Positions 8,289 to 16,219 of a stretch of 35,237 bases of DNA are shown here, piece after piece. The stretch covers positions 1 through 35,237 of the forward strand of contig JAZQDM010000077.1 in the NCBI GenBank assembly GCA_045546775.1, written 5' to 3'. The DNA is from RGIG3002 sp045546775. GTDB lineage: Bacteria; Bacillota; Clostridia; Lachnospirales; Lachnospiraceae. The notes under the pieces were generated by a model. It made no database searches. It saw only the letters and a program-made list of their open reading frames with translations, and was not told the origin of the DNA. A program made the translations under genes and the position numbers. Numbering within the stretch: the first letter of the stretch is position 1; every line of letters starts with the position of its first letter.

Positions 8289-8993
8289 ATGAGATATATA
8301 AAAGTAGAATTTATGAAGTGTAAAATGTATGTTTTTCTTCCGGTGACCATTTTGTTGTCTATTGGTATTGTATATCTGATTCAAGATAAGGTGATGGGTA
8401 CGATATGCGGTTATGTGGATGGACCGATGGATACGTATGCATTTTCTTTGTTATGTAAAGTGTTTTTGCTTATTTTTTTGCCTTTTTGTGTATTGTTTTG
8501 CAATGTTGTTTTTTCTTCGTTCGAGGAACGTGGTAATGGATGGAATCTTGTACTTACCGGGACTGTCAAAAAAGTATTGTATGCCAAATATTTTATAACG
8601 TGGTGTCTTGGTTTTTCGGCATATGCAGTTCTTTTTTGTGCAGGCATTTTTTTGCTTGCCGCAAGAGGAGAAAAAGTAGTAACGCAAGTGGTAATAGTAC
8701 CTCTGCTTTTTTCCTTTGTATGTTTCATACCGGTATGTATGGTGTTGCAGTACGTGTGTATTCTTTGCAGAAATGTGATGAATAGTATGATTGCAGGGAG
8801 TGCTGTTCTCCTTACAGCATTCTTTTTGTCGCAGACGCCACACGAAAAATATTTTTTCTTTTGTTATCCCTATAGCATTGCGATGAGTTTTGATATGCTT
8901 TTTTGGCGAATTGCCGTAAGTGTGCTGTTGACAATATTGCTATGGTGCTTTGGAACGAAATGTCTCATCCGATATCTTGAAAAATATTTGTGA
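8289..8993 (+). CDS. ABC-2 type permease subunit (immunity-transporter-like), second
   Basis: A 234-residue membrane protein with about six helices, again starting with a short basic amphipathic stretch (MRYIKVEFMKCKM). The FSSFEERGNGWN segment after the second helix resembles the E-x-x-x-G-T/N-W cytoplasmic loop common in ABC-2 permeases that couples to the ATPase. It starts 10 bases after the first permease, so the three genes are one unit. It is unusually rich in cysteine and phenylalanine, as is common in low-GC membrane proteins. It ends just before the promoter of the SCP2 operon; no terminator separates the two. Confidence 0.75.
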   Translation: MRYIKVEFMKCKMYVFLPVTILLSIGIVYLIQDKVMGTICGYVDGPMDTYAFSLLCKVFLLIFLPFCVLFCNVVFSSFEERGNGWNLVLTGTVKKVLYAKYFITWCLGFSAYAVLFCAGIFLLAARGEKVVTQVVIVPLLFSFVCFIPVCMVLQYVCILCRNVMNSMIAGSAVLLTAFFLSQTPHEKYFFFCYPYSIAMSFDMLFWRIAVSVLLTILLWCFGTKCLIRYLEKYL

Positions 8994-8999
8994 ACATGA

Positions 9000-9029
9000 T
9001 TGAAACATATGCCTACTTTATAGTAAAAT
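9000..9029 (+). promoter_or_regulatory. Promoter of the SCP2-hydrolase-condensation-ACP-ligase operon
   Basis: TTGAAA (9000-9005), an 18-base spacer and TAAAAT (9024-9029) form a good sigma-A-like promoter. Transcription would start near 9036, about 31 bases before the ATG, with GGAGG in the leader. It lies directly after the exporter genes. Confidence 0.6.
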
Positions 9030-9066
9030 AGAAAGAACGAGTTTACAAATAGCATTTGGAGGCAAC

Positions 9067-9429
9067 ATGACTTACGAGCAGTTTTTTGGTGAATTGAGAA
9101 ATAAAATTATTGATACGGATGTGAGCAGTATTCACGAACATCTGGCGTATCAGTTTAACATTGAGGATACGGAAGCAGGTGGCATCTTTTATGTGGAAAT
9201 AAAAGAAGGACAGCTTCACGTAGAACCGTATGAATATTACGACCGTCACGCGATTTTTATCAGTGACCCGGATACGTTTATGAAAATTGTGGAAGGCAAA
9301 GCGGACCCGGTACACGAATATACAGAACACCGTTTGGGTGTGGAAGGTGATATTGACAAAGCTTTAAAATTAAAACATATTATAGAGCTTAAGCTAAACC
9401 AGGACAAAAAAGCACGAAAGAAAAAATAG
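9067..9429 (+). CDS. SCP2 sterol-carrier-domain protein
   Basis: A 120-residue single-domain protein. The pattern HLAYQFNIEDTEAGGIFYVEIKEGQLHVEP (in pieces, residues 25-54), the acidic ISDPDTFMKIVEGKADP region (60-77) and a final amphipathic helix match the SCP2 lipid-binding fold, which holds acyl chains or other lipids in a hydrophobic tunnel and has no known catalysis of its own. The ATG is preceded by GGAGG at good spacing. It is the first gene of an operon with an esterase-like hydrolase, a condensation protein, a carrier protein and an acyl ligase, so a role in holding or presenting a fatty substrate or product is a fair inference. The C-terminal lysine tail is cytoplasmic in character; there is no signal peptide. 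Confidence 0.8.
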   Translation: MTYEQFFGELRNKIIDTDVSSIHEHLAYQFNIEDTEAGGIFYVEIKEGQLHVEPYEYYDRHAIFISDPDTFMKIVEGKADPVHEYTEHRLGVEGDIDKALKLKHIIELKLNQDKKARKKK

Positions 9430-9465
9430 GCGGATTTGCGGAAGAGAAAAAGGAGAGGACGACGA

Positions 9466-10416
9466 ATGGGAATTGTTGGAAAAATTGCATTGGGTGCAGG
9501 AGCACTGGCAGTGGCAGGAGTAGCTGAGACAGCGTACTTTTACAGGCGTGTGATGAAACGCCAGCATACCGATGTGCAGCGTACAACAAAAATGGCTGGG
9601 ACGGACTGGTCGCAACATATGGACATCATTCAGGCCCGCAAGGAATATTTGTTGGCACAGCCCAGTGAAGAAGCGTATATAACATCTTATGACGGATTGA
9701 AACTTCATGCTACATACATTCCGGCAATCAACGATAAACTTGATAAAAAGCGTGTTGCAATTTGTTTTCACGGATACACCAGTCAGCAGATGAAAGATTT
9801 TCTTGGGTTGACGGATTATTATTTTAAGCGCGGGTACTGCATGCTTCATCCGGATGCAAGAGCTCATGGACAAAGCGAGGGCGAATACATCGGGTTTGGC
9901 TGTCTGGACAGAAAAGATGCCCTTATGTGGATTGACTGGGTCATTGAAAAATGCGGACCGGATGTGGAAATATTATTGCATGGCATTTCCATGGGTGGCG
10001 CTACGGTATTGATGGCCAGCGGTTTGGAGTTGCCACCGCAAGTAAAAGGTATTGTATCGGACTGTGCGTTTACGTCCCCGAAGGAAGTGTTTACGCATGT
10101 GCTGAAAACGATGTACCATCTCCCTACATTTCCGATTATGCCGGCATCAGAAATCATAAATCAAAAGCTTGCAGGCTATGGTATGGATGAATGTAATGCA
10201 AAGAGAGAAGTGGCAAAGGCAAAAGTGCCAATGCTGTTTATTCACGGTACGGCAGACACCTTTGTGCCGAGTTATATGTGTGACGAAATTTATGAGTGTT
10301 GTGCGGCGCCAAAGACAAAATTAATTATTGAGGGTGCGGCACACGCAGAAAGCTATTTTAAAGATATGGACGCGTACGAAAATGCGTTGGATGCCTTCGC
10401 GACACAAGTATTTTAG
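9466..10416 (+). CDS. Alpha/beta hydrolase, N-terminally membrane-anchored
   Basis: A 316-residue protein. Residues 7-25 form a hydrophobic glycine/alanine-rich anchor followed by YFYRR, so it is probably tethered to the membrane. The fold shows an oxyanion HGYT at 102-105, a nucleophile elbow GISMGG at 173-178 (Ser175), an acid in HGTADTFVP (Asp264) and the catalytic histidine in GAAHAESY (His293). This is the standard serine-hydrolase arrangement seen in bacterial acyl esterases and in stand-alone thioesterase-like proteins. The ATG at 9466 follows AGGAGAGG; a TTG 30 bases upstream in frame has no ribosome site. In this operon it could release an acyl product from the carrier protein or recycle mis-acylated carrier, but no substrate is evident. 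Confidence 0.82.
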   Translation: MGIVGKIALGAGALAVAGVAETAYFYRRVMKRQHTDVQRTTKMAGTDWSQHMDIIQARKEYLLAQPSEEAYITSYDGLKLHATYIPAINDKLDKKRVAICFHGYTSQQMKDFLGLTDYYFKRGYCMLHPDARAHGQSEGEYIGFGCLDRKDALMWIDWVIEKCGPDVEILLHGISMGGATVLMASGLELPPQVKGIVSDCAFTSPKEVFTHVLKTMYHLPTFPIMPASEIINQKLAGYGMDECNAKREVAKAKVPMLFIHGTADTFVPSYMCDEIYECCAAPKTKLIIEGAAHAESYFKDMDAYENALDAFATQVF

Positions 10417-10479
10417 TGTAGAGGAAAAAATCGTTCAAAATGAGAACAAGGACATGAGAGAAAGACAAGAGGAAGACGA

Positions 10480-11877
10480 ATGAAGACAAGAAAAGGCTAT
10501 AAAGTATACCCGTTAACCGTTGCACAAAAGTTCCATTTTTATTATTTGGAGCACTGCCCGAAAAAGGAAGTTGTCAATATCGGAACAAGCCTTACAATCG
10601 AGTATAATATTGATATTGAAGTGTTAAAGCAATGCATTCGCGAAGCATATGACCGTTGTGAATCTATGCGCATCCGGTTTGCTTTTGATAAAAAAGAAAA
10701 CCAGTGGTATCAGTATGTTGTAGAAAAAGACGACAGAGAAATTGAGTGTGTAGATTTTTCGGACAAGTCGATGGAAGAAGCAAATGCGATTATGAAGGAA
10801 TGGACAAAGGTTCCTTTTGAGAGAGCGGATTCACCGATGAACCGCATAGTCATTATTACGACAGCAGACGGATATCGCGGAGTGTATTTGTTGGCAGACC
10901 ATTTGACGTTGGATGCGCAGTCCCTAATTTGCTTCCTTCGTGATATTATTGAAATTTACTGTAGCAAGGAATTTGATGAGGTAGAATATCCGGCACCGAT
11001 GCGTTCTTATATTGAGCAGCTTCAGAAAGATTTGGTGTACGAGGCAGGCAGCAAAGCGCAGCAAAGAGACCGCGAATTTTTCCAGAAGCTGATTGAGCAG
11101 TCAGAGCCGATTTACAACGGTATTGATGGACCGAGAGCGTTGGTGGAGGAGAGAAAGAAAAACAAAAAGGCGAGAGCGGCAGCATTTATTTCAAGAAATG
11201 TAGACGCAGAGCTGGACAGTTTCCATTTGGAAGAGGAACCGACCCACAGATTGATGAAATTTTGCGAGGATCAGCATCTTTCCTTGCAATGTTTGTTACT
11301 TTTAGGAATCCGCACCTATTTCCAGAAAATGAATGGTAACGATGATGTTTCCATTAACGTTGCATATGCAAGAAGAGCAACGCTGGCAGAAAAGAAATCC
11401 GGCGGTACGAGAATTCATTCCTTCCCGTTCCGTACGATTATCAAACCGGAAACTACTTTTTTGGAGGCATTACATATCATCCGCGACGAGCAGAATGAGA
11501 CATTCCGCCATACCAATTATGACCCGGTTGAATTCCTTGCGTATCGCAGAAAAATTTATCCGGTAGAACCGGGAAGAACATACGAGCCGATGACGTTGAC
11601 GTATCAGCCGCTTACATTAAAAGACAGAGGTCTTGTGAAAATTGGTGACATCAAATACAAGACAAAATGGTATCCAAACGGTGCCACAACGCAGGCTATG
11701 TATTTGACCGTAATGCATCGCTCGGAAGACAACGGACTGGATTTTAACTTTGAACATCAGACGGAAGCAATTTCCAGAGACCAGTTGGAATATTTTTATT
11801 ATTATTTATGCCGCATTATTTTCCGTGGCGTAGAAGACGTAAACCGTACCATCGGCGAGATTATTGATATGGTTTAA
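10480..11877 (+). CDS. Free-standing condensation-domain (CoA/ACP-dependent acyltransferase superfamily) protein
   Basis: A 465-residue protein covering one complete condensation-type fold. YPLTVAQKFHFY (residues 10-21) is the C1-like opening. The catalytic motif reads DHLTLDA at 140-146: the second histidine (His141) and the aspartate (Asp145) of HHxxxDG are kept, but the first histidine is Asp and the glycine is Ala. RIHSFPFRTIIKPETTF (about 317-333) corresponds to the C-terminal latch motifs. Non-ribosomal peptide condensation domains, PapA acyltransferases and chloramphenicol acetyltransferases share this fold, forming amide or ester bonds from carrier-bound acyl groups. Here it is not fused to any other domain; a carrier protein and an acyl ligase are the next two genes. 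An AGAGGAAG site precedes the ATG. Confidence 0.8.
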   Translation: MKTRKGYKVYPLTVAQKFHFYYLEHCPKKEVVNIGTSLTIEYNIDIEVLKQCIREAYDRCESMRIRFAFDKKENQWYQYVVEKDDREIECVDFSDKSMEEANAIMKEWTKVPFERADSPMNRIVIITTADGYRGVYLLADHLTLDAQSLICFLRDIIEIYCSKEFDEVEYPAPMRSYIEQLQKDLVYEAGSKAQQRDREFFQKLIEQSEPIYNGIDGPRALVEERKKNKKARAAAFISRNVDAELDSFHLEEEPTHRLMKFCEDQHLSLQCLLLLGIRTYFQKMNGNDDVSINVAYARRATLAEKKSGGTRIHSFPFRTIIKPETTFLEALHIIRDEQNETFRHTNYDPVEFLAYRRKIYPVEPGRTYEPMTLTYQPLTLKDRGLVKIGDIKYKTKWYPNGATTQAMYLTVMHRSEDNGLDFNFEHQTEAISRDQLEYFYYYLCRIIFRGVEDVNRTIGEIIDMV

Positions 11878-11941
11878 TATAAAAGAAGTTGAAAATGGGC
11901 GAAAGTCCTACATATTACAAGAGAAATGGAGAGGTAACGTT

Positions 11942-12166
11942 ATGTACGAAAAATTAGTTGACATTATTGTAAATTATGTGGAAGTAAAAAAAGAAGACAT
12001 TACTCCGGATTCCAGATTCATGGAAGATTTGGGTTTTACTTCTTTCGATTTCATGAGCATGCTCGGAGAACTTGAAGACGAATTGGATGTAGAAATCGAT
12101 CAGGAAGAAGTAGTTGAAATCCGTACTGTACAGGAAGCAGTAGAATATTTGGAGAGCATTTCATAA
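11942..12166 (+). CDS. Acyl carrier protein / peptidyl carrier protein
   Basis: A 74-residue acidic protein. EDLGFTSFDFM (residues 28-38) is the carrier-protein attachment site, with Ser34 as the expected phosphopantetheine-bearing residue in place of the more usual D-S-L. The surrounding four-helix pattern (MYEKLVDIIVNYV..., ELEDELDVEID..., VQEAVEYLES) is typical. The ATG at 11942 has GGAGAGG eight bases before it; a longer in-frame extension that begins inside the condensation gene lacks one. The gene is separate from the housekeeping fatty-acid genes and sits between a condensation protein and an acyl ligase, so it is probably a dedicated carrier for this operon. It needs a phosphopantetheinyl transferase, which is not in the window. 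Confidence 0.9.
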   Translation: MYEKLVDIIVNYVEVKKEDITPDSRFMEDLGFTSFDFMSMLGELEDELDVEIDQEEVVEIRTVQEAVEYLESIS

Positions 12167-12190
12167 GAAATACTTTTACGGAGGAAAAGG

Positions 12191-13732
12191 ATGTCGACGG
12201 AATTAAGAAGTACGATGCGTGAAATCATCGTAAAGTCAAAAGAAGCTTTTGGAGAGCGGGACGCATTCCGCTACAAAGTAAAAAGCAAAGATGCAGAAGG
12301 AAACAAAGTACAGGAAATAGGGAAAAAATCGTATAATCAGCTGGCAGACGATTCGGAGCGTTTTTCAAAAGTATTGATACAGTTGGAAGAACAGCATAAA
12401 CATGTGGCAATTATTGGTGCTACATCCTATGAGTGGGTGGTTTCCTATTTCGGAACCGTAAATAGCGGCAGTGTAGTAGTGCCGTTAGATGCAAACTTGC
12501 CTGCGGAAGACGTATGTGAATTGTTAAACCGTGCCGATGTAACGACATTTGTGTTTGACAAAAGCAAAGAAAAAATTGCGCTGGCCGCAAAAGAAAATTG
12601 TCCTGCCATCAAACATTACATTGCGATGCATGAAGGAAGCAAACTGGAAGGCGCATTGTCTTTCTGGCAGCTTGTGGGAGCGCAGGAACCGGGGATGGAC
12701 TATGAACCGTTACCGGATGATTTGGCGACCATTATGTTTACATCCGGAACAACGGGAAAGAGCAAAGGTGTTATGCTGACACATCGCAATCTTGCAGAAA
12801 ATGCAACTTGCTTTGAAGTAGGATATGAACCGGGAACGGTACTTATGAGTGTGTTGCCGATTCATCATGCATATTGTCTGTGTATGGACATTTTGAAGGC
12901 ACTTTCGGTAGGTGCAATCATTTGTATTAATGATTCCCTTTTGCGCGTTGCAAAAAACATTAAACTGTTTGAACCCAACGTTATTTTGATGGTGCCGCTT
13001 ATGATTGAAACACTGGCAAAGAAATTGGAGGAAGTTGCATGGCTTCCGGGACCGATTGTAAAAGCAAAAGTGTTTGGCAAGCAGTTCCACACTGTTTACA
13101 GCGGAGGTGCTTATTTGAATCCGGCGTACATTGACCGCTTCAAAAAGTATGGTATCCGCATTTTGCAAGGGTATGGTATGACCGAGTGTTCACCGGTTAT
13201 TAGTACAAATGTGCAACATGCGACAAAAGCCGGTACGGTTGGAAAGCTGATAGACAACTGTGAAGCAAAAATTGTAGACGAGGAAATTTGGGTCAAAGGC
13301 TCCAGCGTTATGCAGGGCTATTATAAGATGCCGGAAGAAACAGCACAGGCACTGGAAGACGGGTGGTTAAAGACAGGTGACTTAGGTTATGTGGATGAAG
13401 AAGGCTATCTGGTGCTGACCGGCCGAAAGAAAAACCTTATCATTACGCCGAACGGAGAAAATGTTTCTCCGGAAGAAATTGAGAACAAATTGAGCAACGA
13501 CAGATTGGTACAGGAAGTTATCGTTCGTGAGGCGGAAGGCGTGATCGAAGCAGAAATTTTCCCGGATTACGAGTACGCAGCTAAGAAAAAAATCAAGGAT
13601 ATAGAGGCCAAGTTACAGGAAATTATTGATGACTACAACAAAGATGCGCCAATGTATAAGAGAATTTTTAAATTAAAAGTGCGTGATGTGGAGTTTGAAA
13701 AAAATACCACAAAGAAAATCAAACGATTTTAA
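12191..13732 (+). CDS. AMP-forming acyl-CoA/acyl-ACP ligase
   Basis: A 513-residue adenylate-forming enzyme. The P-loop is TSGTTGKSKG at 184-193, followed by GYGMTE at 327-332, TGDLGY at 395-400, GRKKN at 411-415 and the C-terminal catalytic lysine region FEKNTTKKIKR ending near residue 512. These are the motifs of long-chain fatty acyl ligases; the protein lacks the fused condensation or carrier domains of peptide synthetases. It activates a carboxylate with ATP and transfers it to CoA or, as the context suggests, to the carrier protein encoded 24 bases upstream. GGAGG lies just before the ATG. It is the last gene of the operon and ends directly before a strong bidirectional terminator. Chain length and identity of the substrate are not readable. 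Confidence 0.85.
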   Translation: MSTELRSTMREIIVKSKEAFGERDAFRYKVKSKDAEGNKVQEIGKKSYNQLADDSERFSKVLIQLEEQHKHVAIIGATSYEWVVSYFGTVNSGSVVVPLDANLPAEDVCELLNRADVTTFVFDKSKEKIALAAKENCPAIKHYIAMHEGSKLEGALSFWQLVGAQEPGMDYEPLPDDLATIMFTSGTTGKSKGVMLTHRNLAENATCFEVGYEPGTVLMSVLPIHHAYCLCMDILKALSVGAIICINDSLLRVAKNIKLFEPNVILMVPLMIETLAKKLEEVAWLPGPIVKAKVFGKQFHTVYSGGAYLNPAYIDRFKKYGIRILQGYGMTECSPVISTNVQHATKAGTVGKLIDNCEAKIVDEEIWVKGSSVMQGYYKMPEETAQALEDGWLKTGDLGYVDEEGYLVLTGRKKNLIITPNGENVSPEEIENKLSNDRLVQEVIVREAEGVIEAEIFPDYEYAAKKKIKDIEAKLQEIIDDYNKDAPMYKRIFKLKVRDVEFEKNTTKKIKRF

Positions 13733-13738
13733 AATAAG

Positions 13739-13780
13739 AAACCTCTTGCAATACCGATAACGGATTGCAAGAGGTTTTTT
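13739..13780. terminator. Strong bidirectional rho-independent terminator
   Basis: A perfect 14-base inverted repeat (13739-13752 and 13764-13777) with an 11-base loop, a T run at 13775-13780 on the plus strand and an A run at its left edge that becomes a T run on the minus strand. It serves both the acyl-ligase operon and the convergent purC gene. Confidence 0.92.
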
Positions 13781-13811
13781 GATTATGTGAAATCAGGTAA
13801 AACCTTGTAAA

Positions 13812-14498
13812 TTAGCGGTTTAAAATTAATTTTGTCAATTCAACCGGGTCAACGATTTTTCCGTCTTTGTAAACACGCATGTTTCCGGAAGCGATTTCAT
13901 CGATAAGGATTACTTCGTCGTTGTTATAACCGAATTCGAATTTGATATCCCACAAATCAAGACCGATGGATTTTAAATCATCTGCAACGATTTTTGTGAT
14001 TTTTAATGTCTGTTCTTTCATGCTTTCGAACATAGCCGGTGTCATAACGCCCAATGCCGCAAGACCTTCACCTGTTACAAGCGGATCGCCCAATGCATCG
14101 TTTTTGAATGTACATTCTACATAGCCGCCTTCTAAAACAGTACCATCGTTGATGTACTCACCATATCTGCGAATGAAGCTTCCGGTAGCAACTAAACGAC
14201 AGATTACTTCGAGACCATGACCGAATACTGTTGCAGGAAGAACTTCCATTGTAGCGTTTTCTACATCAGCGCCAACATAGTGTGTTTTGATGCCTGCATC
14301 TTTTAATAATTCGAAATAGTGAATAGAAGTTTCAAGGTTTGCTTTACCAATTCCTTCGATTGTTAAACCTACGCTATTTTCGCCCGGATCAAATACGCCG
14401 TCTTTTCCTGTACAGTCGTCTTTGAATTTTAACATTACATTTCCGTTTTCAAGGCGATATACGTCTTTTGTCTTACCTTCATAAATTTTTTCCATCAT
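13812..14498 (-). CDS. purC: Phosphoribosylaminoimidazole-succinocarboxamide synthase (SAICAR synthetase)
   Basis: A 228-residue enzyme of purine biosynthesis: CAIR + L-aspartate + ATP gives SAICAR. MEKIYEGKTKDVY opens the nucleotide-binding lobe, KFKDDCTGKDG follows at about 24-34, CRLVATGSFIRRYG holds the substrate loop, and GLDLWDIKFEFG plus LIDEIASGNMRVYKDG (about 175-215) carry the family signatures. Length is close to the usual ~235. Two adjacent ATG codons are possible (14498 or 14495); AAGGAG lies 6 or 9 bases before them. A further in-frame extension to 14672 would add over 50 residues unlike PurC and is rejected. No PurR box or purine riboswitch is obvious in the leader. Here purC stands alone, away from other pur genes. 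Confidence 0.96.
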   Translation of the reverse strand: MMEKIYEGKTKDVYRLENGNVMLKFKDDCTGKDGVFDPGENSVGLTIEGIGKANLETSIHYFELLKDAGIKTHYVGADVENATMEVLPATVFGHGLEVICRLVATGSFIRRYGEYINDGTVLEGGYVECTFKNDALGDPLVTGEGLAALGVMTPAMFESMKEQTLKITKIVADDLKSIGLDLWDIKFEFGYNNDEVILIDEIASGNMRVYKDGKIVDPVELTKLILNR

Positions 14499-14716
14499 TG
14501 TAATCTCCTTCGCATATTGATGAGTGTTATAAAATAACATAAATACTTTACCACAGATTGATTGCAGTTGAAAATATTTTTTTTGACATTTTTCAATAAA
14601 TTTATGTCGCGTTTTTGTTGCAGTTTTCACATATAAGCAAAAATAATATGTGCAATAAGATTGTTTTATCAATATACATATTTTGAATTATGTGATATGA
14701 TAAAGACATATTTTTT

Positions 14717-14739
14717 GGGAGGAAAGGGCAAATATGCCC
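14717..14739 (+). promoter_or_regulatory. Displaced Shine-Dalgarno with small hairpin before the symporter start
   Basis: GGGAGG (14717-14722) is followed by an inverted repeat GGGCA-AATA-TGCCC (14726-14739), then AGAGAGG placed only one base before the ATG at 14753. The good ribosome site is 30 bases from the true start but 11 bases from an out-of-frame ATG at 14734. Folding of the repeat would shorten the distance to the real start. Confidence 0.35.
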
Positions 14740-14752
14740 GAAAAAGAGAGGT

Positions 14753-16156
14753 ATGAAAGAAAAACATCGAAATTCATTTTCAGGATCCTTAGGATTCGTG
14801 CTTGCGGCAGCAGGAAGTGCTGTAGGATTGGGTAATATTTGGAGATTCCCGTATTTAGCAGCGAAGGATGGCGGCGGTTTGTTCCTTGTGATTTACATTG
14901 TATTGGCGCTTACGTTTGGTTTTACGCTTTTGACAACGGAGATTGCAATCGGACGTAAGACAAAACAAAGTCCTCTTACTGCGTACAAAAAATTACATAA
15001 AAAGAGCGGTTTTATTGGTATTATAGCTTGTCTCGTACCAATTATCATTATGCCGTATTACTGTGTAATCGGTGGCTGGGTTATCAAATATTTTATCGCG
15101 TTTTTGACCGGTGATGGTGTAAGTGCGGCGGCAGACGGTTATTTCACCGGCTTTATTACCGCACAATATGAACCGATTATCATGACAGCAATTTTCTTTT
15201 TTGCAACAGCGTTTATTGTATTCCGCGGAGTAAACAAAGGGATTGAGTCATCTTCAAAAATTCTGATGCCGGTTTTGCTTTTGCTTATTTTGGGTATCTC
15301 CATTTTCTCACTGACATTAAGTCATACAGATGTGGATGGCACGGTTAGAACCGGTTGGGAAGGCTTCAAAATTTACATTATACCTTCGTTTGAAAATATG
15401 ACCGTCAAGACATTTTTCTCTGTTTTGCTTGATGCCATGGGACAGCTGTTCTTTAGTCTGAGTGTGGCGATGGGTATTATGATTGCCTATGGTTCTTATG
15501 TAAAAGACGATGCAAATCTTGTAAAATCCATCAACCAGATCGAGATTTTTGATACAGTGGTAGCGTTCCTTGCAGGCGTTATGATTATTCCGGCAGTCTT
15601 TACTTTTATGGGAAGAGAAGGTATGGCTGCTTCCGGACCGAGTTTGATGTTTGTATCGTTACCGAAAGTATTTGCGGATATGGGATTTGTAGGTAACATA
15701 GTGGGCTGTGCGTTTTTTGCCATGGTATTGTTTGCGGCAATTACAAGTTCCGTTTCTATTATGGAAGCAGTTGTATCCAGCTTGATGGATGCGTTCCATA
15801 TTTCCAGAAAAAAAGCAGCGATTATTGAGAGCGTGATTGCTGTAATCGGAGCACTTTTTGTATGTCTTGGATATAACAAACTGTATTTTGAATTAGAATT
15901 GCCGAATGGTGCGGTCGGACAGATTCTGGATGTGATGGATTATATCAGTAACAACCTGTTTATGCCTATTGTTGCTATTGCAACATGCATCTTGATTGGT
16001 TGGGTGTTAAAACCAAAGACTGTAATCGACGAAGTAGAAAAGACCGGTGTGAAGTTTGGAAGAAAAACACTTTATGTTGTTATGTTAAAAGTGGTAGCAC
16101 CTGTATTGCTCGCTATTTTATTATTGAAATCATTGGGAATTATCACATTTATTTAA
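14753..16156 (+). CDS. Sodium:neurotransmitter symporter (NSS/SNF) family transporter
   Basis: A 467-residue membrane protein of about 11 helices. GSAVGLGNIWRFPY at residues 21-34 is the unwound first helix that binds sodium and substrate in LeuT-type transporters, and the second helix keeps the GGLFLVIYIV segment. Bacterial members import amino acids such as tryptophan, tyrosine or branched-chain residues with Na+. Length and helix count match the 11-helix bacterial subgroup. The ATG at 14753 is required by the short N-terminus typical of the family, though its ribosome site is oddly placed. The gene stands between purC (divergent) and the aldolase; its own promoter is not clear. The substrate cannot be assigned. 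Confidence 0.92.
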   Translation: MKEKHRNSFSGSLGFVLAAAGSAVGLGNIWRFPYLAAKDGGGLFLVIYIVLALTFGFTLLTTEIAIGRKTKQSPLTAYKKLHKKSGFIGIIACLVPIIIMPYYCVIGGWVIKYFIAFLTGDGVSAAADGYFTGFITAQYEPIIMTAIFFFATAFIVFRGVNKGIESSSKILMPVLLLLILGISIFSLTLSHTDVDGTVRTGWEGFKIYIIPSFENMTVKTFFSVLLDAMGQLFFSLSVAMGIMIAYGSYVKDDANLVKSINQIEIFDTVVAFLAGVMIIPAVFTFMGREGMAASGPSLMFVSLPKVFADMGFVGNIVGCAFFAMVLFAAITSSVSIMEAVVSSLMDAFHISRKKAAIIESVIAVIGALFVCLGYNKLYFELELPNGAVGQILDVMDYISNNLFMPIVAIATCILIGWVLKPKTVIDEVEKTGVKFGRKTLYVVMLKVVAPVLLAILLLKSLGIITFI

Positions 16157-16166
16157 AGCATTTATA

Positions 16167-16195
16167 TTGCGCACAAGTGGCAAGTAAACGATAAA
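16167..16195 (+). promoter_or_regulatory. Possible promoter of the class II aldolase gene
   Basis: TTGCGC (16167-16172), 17 bases, then GATAAA (16190-16195), each four of six to consensus. It lies directly behind the symporter stop; the aldolase could equally be reached by readthrough because no terminator intervenes. Confidence 0.35.
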
Positions 16196-16219
16196 TAAAA
16201 AAACAAAGGAGAGACGTCT

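Noticed and set aside
13739..13780. Possible riboswitch or small RNA upstream of purC
   Set aside because: The structure is a plain terminator lying downstream of purC on its strand. The purC leader shows no purine-riboswitch-like three-way junction.
14499..14672. N-terminal extension of purC by about 58 residues
   Set aside because: Not PurC-like, no ribosome site at its start, while AAGGAG precedes the ATG pair at 14498/14495 and the family begins there.
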